From assembly GCA_016934605.1 (NCBI GenBank), contig JAFGSO010000382.1, positions 1 through 8,353 on the forward strand: a stretch of 8,353 nt of DNA, in the 5' to 3' direction. Below the pieces are notes generated by a model that was not told where the DNA came from, did no database searches, and was given only the letters and a program-made list of their open reading frames with translations. This document shows positions 1 to 5,361 of this stretch, piece by piece. Numbering within the stretch: position 1 is the first letter of the stretch; every line of letters begins with the position of its first letter. This stretch comes from Calditrichota bacterium (lineage in GTDB: Bacteria > Calditrichota > Calditrichia > RBG-13-44-9). Position numbers and translations under genes: made by a program.

Positions 1-7
1 AATTTAC

Positions 8-81
<74 letters not shown>

Positions 82-113
82 CTAATGGAAAAGCAAGGTA
101 TTACAAGGGTATC

Positions 114-145
114 AGCCACTCACCAGTAGGGTGGCTTTTTTGTTT
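114..145 (+). terminator. Intrinsic terminator after tRNA-Arg
   Basis: AGCCAC at 114-119 pairs perfectly with GTGGCT at 131-136, and the stem can extend by a further T-G and C-G pair. It is followed directly by a T-rich tract (136-145, interrupted by one G). This is a standard rho-independent terminator for the tRNA-Arg transcript. Confidence 0.88.
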
Positions 146-210
146 CTGACGCTGTATTGAGTTTTATATTTAAATATTTGGTACAGGTATAATCAGCTGA
201 AATCCAATTG

Positions 211-249
211 ACTCCAACGGTCGGTGCTTCACTGGACCGCTGCAGGAGT
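211..249. other. Two-part hairpin in the spacer between the two tRNA genes
   Basis: ACTCC (211-215) pairs with GGAGT (245-249). After a small internal loop, CGGTC (218-222) pairs with GACCG (235-239). At the tip, GTG (224-226) pairs with CAC (230-232) around CTT. All pairs are Watson-Crick, so either strand could form it. No T-tract follows on either strand, so it does not look like a terminator. Function is unknown. The rest of 146-323 holds no gene or signal that I can recognise. Confidence 0.4.
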
Positions 250-323
250 GATTACTCGCCGAAATAATAAAAGAATCTTATCGGGAAAAGGATAGATAAA
301 AATTCAGGGACAGCGAGCAGAAA

Positions 324-329
324 TATAAT
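324..329 (+). promoter_or_regulatory. Possible -10 box for the structured RNA segment
   Basis: A perfect TATAAT lies about 6-10 bases before the GC-rich block that begins at 332. A start site would fall near 335-337. No good -35 box sits 16-18 bases upstream (the best match there is AATTCA), so the assignment rests on the -10 box and its placement only. In AT-rich DNA such hexamers also occur by chance. Confidence 0.3.
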
Positions 330-334
330 TTGGG

Positions 335-475
335 GGAGGAGGGTTACTCCGCTTGCCATCCCTGGTAAAAGTATGTCCTTTCATGAATACAGAATCGGCC
401 TCTTGCCCCCCTCGGTGGAAAACCCTTAACTCGCCAGCCTCCGTGCTTCGAGGGGCGCAAGGGACCGACCTGCAG
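335..475 (+). ncRNA. Candidate structured non-coding RNA, family not recognised
   Basis: A GC-rich island in an AT-rich spacer contains a long imperfect helix. TCGG (395-398) pairs with CCGA (465-468). CTCTTGC (400-406) pairs with GCAAGGG (457-463). CCCC (407-410) pairs with GGGG (452-455). TC (412-413) pairs with GA (450-451). The only interruptions are one mismatch and two single-base bulges. CAG (390-392) and CTG (470-472) may extend the outer end. Inside the helix, GGTG (414-417) can pair with CGCC (432-435), and AGC (436-438) with GCT (445-447), giving a three-way junction. A further small hairpin, GGAG/CTCC, lies at 338-341/347-350. The T401-G462 pair is a U-G pair only on the + strand, which together with the upstream TATAAT favours + transcription. 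I could not match it to tmRNA, RNase P, SRP or 6S RNA motifs, and no U-tract terminator follows. The boundaries are approximate. An extended 3' trailer of the minus-strand tRNA is the main alternative. Confidence 0.35.
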
Positions 476-497
476 AATCTTCAAACAATCAGAATAG

Positions 498-570
498 TTG
501 GCGGGACTGGAATCGAACCAATGACCTTTACCATGTAGTGGTAATGCTCTTCCTGCTGAGCTACCCGCCA
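498..570 (-). tRNA. tRNA-Val-like, anticodon TAC, lacking U33
   Basis: Read on the minus strand, all arms form. The acceptor stem TGGCGGG (570-564) pairs with CCCGCCA (505-499). The D stem is GCTC/GAGC with an eight-base loop containing GG. The anticodon stem is TTACC/GGTAA, the variable loop is AGGTC, and the T stem ATTGG/CCAGT encloses TTCGATT. The discriminator is A498, and CCA is not encoded. The anticodon loop is ACTACAT, which places TAC at 537-535 and so assigns valine. Position 33, almost always U, is C here. A32 could pair with U38, giving a six-pair stem with a five-base loop. The gene may be a real but divergent valine tRNA, a decaying copy, or a tRNA with another use. The fold itself is well supported; the function is less so. 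Confidence 0.8.
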
Positions 571-593
571 ATGTTTCACAACATAATTAAAGG

Positions 594-599
594 ATTATA
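594..599 (-). promoter_or_regulatory. Possible -10 box for the minus-strand tRNA
   Basis: On the minus strand these bases read TATAAT, about 23 bases before the tRNA 5' end, a reasonable distance for a short leader removed by RNase P. There is no convincing -35 hexamer at 16-18 bases. A partial inverted repeat, TGATAT and ATATCA separated by six bases (607-624), covers the expected -35 position. Confidence 0.33.
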
Positions 600-819
600 T
601 GAAAATTGATATAGATTCATATCACAAATCGTTGAAATAAAATCTGATTTGGGGGCTTTTCTAAACTCATATGCTTTCATTTCTGACAATAGAACGCTAT
701 AAATAGTTTATTTTCTTTGCAAATGTATTTTCTTTTAAAAATGTGTAACTTTTTTTTGAATTCTGACTATTACTATGGACAATTGTGGCTTGTTTAAAAA
801 CTTTAAGGGAGATTTTCTG

Positions 820-2706
820 ATGAAAAGGTATTTAATGCTGCTGTCATTTTTCATTGCTTTTTTTCTGTTTCTATCGCTTCAGGCGGATGAGGGAATCCGT
901 GATCGGGATAAAATCGATCCCATGTATAAATGGAATTTGTCCGATATTTATGCCGGCTGGGAGGAATGGGAGTCTGGATTGTCAAGACTAAAAGTTCTTA
1001 TGGATTCCATGACTGTCTTTAAAGGAACCCTGGCTGAGGGACCGAATCAACTTTATAAGGTTTTAAAGCTGGATGAAGATATTAACATTCTGGTTTATCG
1101 GGTGTATCAATATCCACGGTTCCAGTGGGATCTGGATACCCGCGACCAAGGTATATCAGAAAAAGTGAAGATTGTTCAGAATCTTTTTTCACAGTTTAAT
1201 ACGGCTACTGCCTGGATCCAGCCGGAAATGCTGCAGATTCCCTGGGAAACGATGAAGAAATGGCTGGATGAAAATGAAAAACTGGAACCTTACCGATTCG
1301 GTATTGAGGATCTCTACCGCCAGCAGAAACATGTGCTTGACGAAGATAAAGAAATACTGCTTTCCTATTTTTCGCAGTTACGGCAGAATCCACCGGCTGT
1401 GTTTACAGAATTAAGTACCTCGGATATTCAGTTTCCAACCGTGATGCTGTCGGACAGTGAAGAAGTTCAGATGACCCATGGAAATTATTATTTCGTACTT
1501 TCTACCAATCGGAATCAGGAAGATCGCCGGAAAGCATTTGAGGCCTATTATGGAATTTTCGAAGAGATGAAAAACACCTATGCAGCTATTTATAATGGTG
1601 TCTGCCAAAGGGATTGGGCATCCGCCCGTGCCAGAAATTATAATTCCAGTCTCGAAGCAGCCCTGGAGGATGATAATATCCCTGTTTCTGTATATGAGAA
1701 TCTGGTCAGCATTGTGAGGCAGAATACCGCCCCGCTGCAGCGATATCTCGAACTCCGCAAAAAAATTCTGGGTCTTGAAGAATATCACCTGTACGATGGT
1801 TCAATATCGATTGTGGAATTCGATAAACTTTATCCCTATGAGGAGGCAGGTAAATACGTTCTGGCGTCGGTTGAACCCCTTGGAAAGGATTATCAGCAGA
1901 AAATGAAGACCGCTATGTCTGGCGGATGGATTGATGTATACGAGGCACCCGGAAAAAGAGCAGGAGCTTATTCATCGAATGTATACGGAGTCCATCCCTA
2001 TATGCTCCTGAATTATAACGAAACGCTCAGTGAAGTATTTACGCTTGGTCACGAGCTTGGACACACCTTGCATACCCTGTTGGCCAGTGAAAATCAGCCC
2101 TTTGCCACTCATGATTATACCATTTTTGTCGCTGAAGTAGCCTCCACACTAAATGAACGTCTGTTGCTGGATTATATGCTGGAGAAGAGCTCCGATCCCT
2201 ATGAAAGAATTGCCCTGGTACAGCAGGCTATCTCTAATATTACCGGAACCTTTTACTTTCAAACTATGCTGGCGGACTTTGAGTTGCAGATTCATAAAAT
2301 GGTGGAGGAAAATAAACCGGTCACAACTGAAATTTTGAAGGAAGTAACCCGCGAACTGGATGAAACCTATTATGGAAATGCAGCGGTACTGGACGAATTA
2401 TATCACTATGTTTGGACCAGAATTCCTCATCTTTACCGTACACCTTTCTATGTATACCAATATGCTACCTGTTTTGCCTCTTCAGCCCAGATATATCAGA
2501 GCCTGACTTCCGGTTCCAAAAAGGAAAAAGAGCAAGCCAGAGAGCTATACCTGAATCTGTTGAAATCGGGTGGTAATGATTATCCCATGAATCAGCTTAA
2601 AAAAGCCGGTGTGGATCTTACCAAACCGGAAACCTTTCTGGCAGTGGTAGAACAGTTCGATGGTCTGGTAACACAGTTAGAGAAGGAAATAGAAAAGCTT
2701 AAGTAA
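820..2706 (+). CDS. pepF: Secreted oligoendopeptidase F family zinc metallopeptidase (M3B)
   Basis: This zinc-dependent endopeptidase of the M3B/PepF family should cleave oligopeptides. The zinc motif HELGH is at residues 411-415 (H411, H415 ligands, E412 catalytic), and E439 in the AEVAST stretch is the probable third ligand. The C-terminal substrate-binding signature is present around 528-550 (W-T-R-I-P-H, then YVYQYAT), with cysteine 551 where many relatives have glycine. At 628 residues it is close to the usual family size of about 600. The start at 820 is chosen over an in-frame ATG at 775 because GGGAG lies 8 bases upstream and it begins directly with a signal peptide (MKR, hydrophobic run to about residue 21, likely cut after LQA). 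Most PepF proteins are cytoplasmic, so the signal peptide points to a periplasmic or extracellular role. There is no cysteine for lipidation. The gene stands alone, with a strong terminator 22 bases after the stop. The family call is secure; the specificity is not predictable. Confidence 0.93.
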   Translation: MKRYLMLLSFFIAFFLFLSLQADEGIRDRDKIDPMYKWNLSDIYAGWEEWESGLSRLKVLMDSMTVFKGTLAEGPNQLYKVLKLDEDINILVYRVYQYPRFQWDLDTRDQGISEKVKIVQNLFSQFNTATAWIQPEMLQIPWETMKKWLDENEKLEPYRFGIEDLYRQQKHVLDEDKEILLSYFSQLRQNPPAVFTELSTSDIQFPTVMLSDSEEVQMTHGNYYFVLSTNRNQEDRRKAFEAYYGIFEEMKNTYAAIYNGVCQRDWASARARNYNSSLEAALEDDNIPVSVYENLVSIVRQNTAPLQRYLELRKKILGLEEYHLYDGSISIVEFDKLYPYEEAGKYVLASVEPLGKDYQQKMKTAMSGGWIDVYEAPGKRAGAYSSNVYGVHPYMLLNYNETLSEVFTLGHELGHTLHTLLASENQPFATHDYTIFVAEVASTLNERLLLDYMLEKSSDPYERIALVQQAISNITGTFYFQTMLADFELQIHKMVEENKPVTTEILKEVTRELDETYYGNAAVLDELYHYVWTRIPHLYRTPFYVYQYATCFASSAQIYQSLTSGSKKEKEQARELYLNLLKSGGNDYPMNQLKKAGVDLTKPETFLAVVEQFDGLVTQLEKEIEKLK

Positions 2707-2728
2707 CTATATTATAGCCAACCTTACG

Positions 2729-2772
2729 ACCCCGCACTGAAATTTTTTCCTGAATTTTTGTGCGGGGTTTTT
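2729..2772 (+). terminator. Strong intrinsic terminator after the oligoendopeptidase
   Basis: ACCCCGCAC (2729-2737) pairs over nine bases without mismatch with GTGCGGGGT (2760-2768). A long A/T loop that can itself pair further separates the two halves, and T2768-T2772 follows. It isolates the peptidase gene from the small gene downstream. Confidence 0.92.
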
Positions 2773-2852
2773 GATATGGATCACTTAAGAACCTCCGGAA
2801 CTGGTCGATTACATATAGTGAATGGTGAAAGCTAAAAAACATGGAGGTACAG

Positions 2853-3014
2853 ATGAATCTGTTTTCGTGGTTCAGGAAGAAGGAAGAAGAAAAAGAGAAA
2901 AAAATAGAAGAATTAAAGTGCAAAAACGAGGATATAAGACAGCTGGATCATTTGATCGATGATCTGTTTAATCTGGATGACCGACAGTTTGCCGAGAAAA
3001 AAGAGGCGGTCTGA
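2853..3014 (+). CDS. Small charged protein of 53 residues, unknown function
   Basis: A strong ribosome site (GGAGG at 2843-2847) lies five bases before the ATG. An in-frame ATG at 2841 overlaps that site and is less likely. The product starts with a short hydrophobic stretch (LFSWF). A lysine/glutamate-rich helix of about residues 8-30 follows and looks able to form a coiled coil or amphipathic helix. The tail is acidic and aspartate/leucine-rich (LDHLIDDLFNLDD, about 31-43), ending in a charged segment. There is one cysteine (C23) and no signal peptide. An intrinsic terminator begins 27 bases after the stop and another precedes the gene, so it should be a monocistronic unit. I do not recognise a family. 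The ribosome site, fitting terminator and biased composition support a real gene, but no homology can be claimed. Confidence 0.68.
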   Translation: MNLFSWFRKKEEEKEKKIEELKCKNEDIRQLDHLIDDLFNLDDRQFAEKKEAV

Positions 3015-3040
3015 TTTATCCAATCATGCCTGCCTAATTT

Positions 3041-3078
3041 CCGCTGCAGATCAGGGACGAACTGCGGCGGTTTTTTTA
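3041..3078 (+). terminator. Intrinsic terminator after the 53-residue gene
   Basis: CCGCTGCAG (3041-3049) pairs with CTGCGGCGG (3062-3070) over nine bases, including one T-G pair. The loop has 12 bases and an uninterrupted run of seven T follows (3071-3077). Confidence 0.92.
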
Positions 3079-3311
3079 TTGCCCAAGCGTTCCATATTTG
3101 CTGCATCTGTGAAACCCAGCTTAACAATGTGTGCACTTTAAATTATTTATTCGTTTTTATGCTATTATCCCGTCAAATATCTTTCCCAGGTGTGCTCTGT
3201 GACTTATCTGAAATCAATATAATTATATCCAAGAAAAGAAAAGCTTAAAACCACAGTGATATTTAAATGCCTGATTCAATAATTATTTTTAGTGCTTTTA
3301 TCTATTCAGGT

Positions 3312-3367
3312 CTATACCTTATACCTTATACCTTATACCGTATATCGTATACTATAAACCTTATAAT
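3312..3367 (+). repeat. Degenerate 7-bp tandem repeat, consensus TTATACC
   Basis: Consecutive seven-base units are CTATACC, TTATACC, TTATACC, TTATACC, GTATATC, GTATACT, ATAAACC and TTATAAT. Three central copies are identical and the outer ones drift. The array ends about 25 bases before the oxidoreductase start codon and merges with a TATAAT hexamer at 3362-3367. It could therefore overlap the promoter or the 5' end of the mRNA. Slippage in such an array could change copy number and spacing; that is inference. Confidence 0.85.
3362..3367 (+). promoter_or_regulatory. Possible -10 box upstream of the oxidoreductase
   Basis: TATAAT lies 25 bases before the first ATG of the oxidoreductase, at the edge of the heptamer array. 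A transcript from it would have a leader of about 20 bases that still holds the ribosome site. The expected -35 region falls inside the repeats and does not resemble TTGACA. TATACT at 3348-3353 is a second candidate. Confidence 0.28.
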
Positions 3368-3392
3368 CCTGTACCCTTGCTGGAAGGAAGTT

Positions 3393-4379
3393 ATGATGAT
3401 GAAAGAACTGCGTTGGGGAATGATCGGTTGTGGTGATGTCACCGAAGTAAAAAGCGGGCCGGCATTCAACAGAGTACCACACTCTAAGCTTCTCGCAGTC
3501 ATGTGCCGGACACCTGGCAGAGCTGAAGATTACGCTGCCCGGCATAGAATATCGAAATGGTACCAGGATGGGGCGGAGCTGATTGCTGATCCGGAAATTA
3601 ATGCAATATATATTGCAACTCCACCCGATTCGCATCTGATATACACTGAGATGGCGGCGGAGGCAGGAAAACCGGTATATGTGGAAAAACCGATGGCCCG
3701 GAATTATTCCGAATGTCTGAAGATGATCGGGATCTGTGAAAAATATGATGTGCCTCTCTTCGTTGCCTACTATCGCCGATGTCTTCCTAAATTTCAGACA
3801 GTTCGAAAATTACTGCATTCCGGCAGGATTGGAACTGTGCGAACTGTAATGATCACGCTGCATTTGTCGCCCAGGGAGGAAGATTTTAATCGAGAAAATC
3901 TTCCCTGGAGAGTTTTACCGGAAGTTGCCGGGGGAGGTTATTTTGTTGATTTGGCTTCTCACCAACTTGATCTTCTGGATTATCTTATCGCTCCCATAGC
4001 CAAGGCAAAGGGGATTGCAAAGAATCAGGCCGGGCTGTATCCTGCGGAAGATCTTGTATTGGCTATCTTTCATTTTGAAAACGATATAGCAGGCTCGGGA
4101 AACTGGTGCTTCACTGTATCGCCGGATAATCAACTGGACCGGATGGAAATAATCGGCAGCAAAGGCAAACTGGAATTTTCGGCTTTCGATGATTCACCGG
4201 TTCGTTTATCTCATCAGAGTGGAACAGAGGAATTTAGCGATATCTGGCCGCAACATGTCCATCAACCACTGGTTGAAACCGTTGTGAGAGAATTGCTGGG
4301 TTCCGGCAAATGCCCCAGTACCGGGATTTCTGCAGCCCGGACCAGCAGAGTAATGGATCAGATTCTGGGGAAAATCTGA
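3393..4379 (+). CDS. Gfo/Idh/MocA family NAD(P)-dependent oxidoreductase
   Basis: This is a predicted cytoplasmic dehydrogenase acting on a sugar, inositol or related polyol. The N-terminal Rossmann domain has the dinucleotide motif GCGDVT at residues 12-17. The family signature EKP is at 98-100, preceded by the typical IATPPDSH stretch. The C-terminal domain carries D186-L-A-S-H190, matching the conserved D-x-x-x-H with the usual catalytic histidine. The length of 328 residues is normal for the family. Three ATG codons run in a row (3393, 3396, 3399) behind AGGAAG at 3385-3390. The first is annotated, but 3396 has slightly better spacing. No signal peptide is seen once the upstream extension is excluded. 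The neighbours give no pathway hint, so the substrate cannot be assigned. Upstream lies the heptamer array, downstream only an imperfect hairpin. Confidence 0.92.
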   Translation: MMMKELRWGMIGCGDVTEVKSGPAFNRVPHSKLLAVMCRTPGRAEDYAARHRISKWYQDGAELIADPEINAIYIATPPDSHLIYTEMAAEAGKPVYVEKPMARNYSECLKMIGICEKYDVPLFVAYYRRCLPKFQTVRKLLHSGRIGTVRTVMITLHLSPREEDFNRENLPWRVLPEVAGGGYFVDLASHQLDLLDYLIAPIAKAKGIAKNQAGLYPAEDLVLAIFHFENDIAGSGNWCFTVSPDNQLDRMEIIGSKGKLEFSAFDDSPVRLSHQSGTEEFSDIWPQHVHQPLVETVVRELLGSGKCPSTGISAARTSRVMDQILGKI

Positions 4380-4461
4380 ACCTCTCGATTTAGACGACTG
4401 CGATGTTTGAAGAATATTTTTGTCGTTTGCAATGGAATTCTGTTTATAGGCTAAATAATAG

Positions 4462-4490
4462 AATCCCGGAAGAATATAATGTTCCGGGTT
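4462..4490. terminator. Hairpin between convergent genes, possible bidirectional terminator
   Basis: CCCGGAA (4465-4471) pairs with TTCCGGG (4482-4488), and two more A-T pairs form if T4464 bulges. It lies between the oxidoreductase stop and the end of the minus-strand gene, where convergent transcripts should end. Neither side has a good T-tract, so it may be a weak or factor-aided terminator. A second small A/T hairpin, AGATT/AATCT, follows at 4494-4507. Confidence 0.45.
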
Positions 4491-4540
4491 GATAGATTAT
4501 TTAATCTGTACCGTTAATAATAATTTTTTTAAAGGATTTA

Positions 4541-4984
4541 TTATTTTCTACCTGAATTCAATTCCTGATAAATTTCATCGGAATGTTTTCCGGTAAAATA
4601 TTTATTATAGGCATGGTTGAATTCCTTTCGTGTTTCCTCAGTGATCCAGGCTTCTTCGAAAAGAGTATTGTTCATTTCATTTGCTTTTAAAATATCTCCC
4701 CAGGAAGCGACTTCATAAATTACCACAAATTCACGATTATCATTACCCCACCAGTGTCTCAGATTACGGTGACTCAATATCAGGTTATTTTTTTTAATGA
4801 CTTTATCTGTATACAATTGATTTAATGAGTCGAATTCTGCAACAGAGCCATCTTCAGGCATTGCCAATTCCATAACGGTAACAACAAAAGCGTTTCCCTG
4901 ATTCTCCTGAGAAAAGGAAGTGGTATTAACGATAAATACCAGTGCCATCGCACATAAAATAATTACAAATTTATATTTATCCAT
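4541..4984 (-). CDS. Small secreted protein of 147 residues, unknown function
   Basis: The N-terminus is a clear signal peptide: MDKYK, a hydrophobic core to about residue 20, then TTSFSQ with likely cleavage before ENQ. The mature part of about 120 residues begins with a strand-like AFVVTVMEL. A helical stretch follows, then RNLRHWWGNDNREFVVIYEV and ASWGDILKANE, and a charged C-terminal helix. Alternating strand and helix with a conserved-looking HWWG plus an aromatic strand suggests a ferredoxin-like or dimeric alpha/beta-barrel fold, but this is only an impression. No cysteine or zinc motif is seen in the mature part. On the minus strand GAGGAG lies about eight bases before the ATG. The gene is convergent with the oxidoreductase and divergent from the subtilase, so it is its own unit. 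Its sequence is visibly more AT-rich than the flanking genes. Confidence 0.85.
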   Translation of the reverse strand: MDKYKFVIILCAMALVFIVNTTSFSQENQGNAFVVTVMELAMPEDGSVAEFDSLNQLYTDKVIKKNNLILSHRNLRHWWGNDNREFVVIYEVASWGDILKANEMNNTLFEEAWITEETRKEFNHAYNKYFTGKHSDEIYQELNSGRK

Positions 4985-5261
4985 AACTTGGTCTCCTCAT
5001 TAATTATATAATAATAATGGAAAATGTACGGTACGATTAAATGGAAAATAGTTGAAACTTACAATGAATTCGTGGAAAGAAGTAAAAATTAAATAAATAT
5101 AAGATTAAGCTTATAAGTACTGGAATAAATTAATTAAATCTGACACGAATCTATTAAAAATATTGCGACTCAATATAATTAATAAATTTTTTGAAATCAA
5201 TTATTAATTGCCGAAAAAATTATAATGATCTAGATTTAGCAGGTGCTTAACGATATATTCT

Positions 5262-5279
5262 TTTCATAAAGGGATTAAA
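5262..5279 (+). repeat. First copy of an 18-base direct repeat
   Basis: TTTCATAAAGGGATTAAA lies 82 bases before the subtilase start. The second copy, at 8260-8277, differs at one base (G to A at position 12). The two copies lie just outside the two ends of the subtilase gene. Confidence 0.55.
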
Positions 5280-5299
5280 ATTTTCCCTATTGATTTTTT
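5270..5299 (+). terminator. Weak hairpin with T-run in the subtilase leader
   Basis: AGGGA (5270-5274) pairs with TCCCT (5284-5288) around an A/T loop that can partly pair. A run of six T (5294-5299) follows after five bases. It sits 62 bases before the start codon. It could be a weak terminator or attenuator if transcription starts upstream. The short stem and the gap before the T-run make this doubtful. Confidence 0.2.
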
Positions 5300-5361
5300 G
5301 ATTAAAACTTCCTGATGTAAATCTAAACCATCTCACAGGATAGCCTTTAACGGAGGGTTAT

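Larger units (their letters stand above)
3079..3392 (+). other. Gene-free leader of the oxidoreductase gene
   Basis: This is about 310 bases of AT-rich DNA between a terminator and the next start codon. An open frame can be extended upstream from the oxidoreductase to an ATG at 3267. The translation of that stretch reads through the repeat array as low-complexity I/Y/L, and the ATG has no ribosome site, so I treat it as untranslated. Apart from the heptamer array and a possible -10 box near its 3' end, I see no gene or RNA element. Confidence 0.6.
4985..5361. other. AT-rich divergent intergenic region
   Basis: This 377-base spacer must hold the promoters of the minus-strand secreted protein and of the subtilase. 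TATAAT hexamers occur on + at 5174-5179 and 5221-5226, but neither has a -35 box at normal spacing (TTGAAA at 5191-5196 is 24 bases from the second). A perfect palindrome, CAATTA-T-TAATTG, is at 5198-5210; in such AT-rich DNA it may be chance. No open frame of interest or RNA gene is visible. The leader just before the subtilase holds a weak hairpin and a copy of an 18-base repeat, listed separately. Confidence 0.5.

Noticed and set aside
335..475. tmRNA, RNase P RNA, SRP RNA or 6S RNA
   Set aside because: I looked for the conserved core motifs (the tRNA-like ends of tmRNA, the P4 region of RNase P, the SRP tetraloop domain, a 6S-type long rod with central bubble) and found no convincing match on either strand.
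344..571. Open frames on both strands (75 and 61 codons) across the tRNA and the GC-rich block
   Set aside because: Both translate straight through the tRNA gene or its complement, have no credible ribosome site, and lie on a sequence better explained as structured RNA.
775..819. Upstream ATG at 775 as start of the oligoendopeptidase
   Set aside because: It has no ribosome site and would put 15 extra residues before a clear signal peptide. The ATG at 820 has GGGAG at good spacing.
1411..1788. 125-codon minus-strand frame inside the oligoendopeptidase gene
   Set aside because: It is fully inside a well-supported gene, with composition expected of an antisense shadow and no independent signals.
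3312..3367. CRISPR array
   Set aside because: The units are only seven bases, contiguous without spacers, and no cas gene is nearby.
3267..3392. Upstream ATG at 3267 as start of the oxidoreductase
   Set aside because: The extension is low-complexity sequence encoded by the heptamer array and precedes the normal Rossmann start. The ribosome site is at 3385-3390.
5191..5226. TTGAAA and TATAAT as the subtilase promoter
   Set aside because: The spacer is 24 bases, too long for a housekeeping promoter. The hexamers may be chance in AT-rich DNA.
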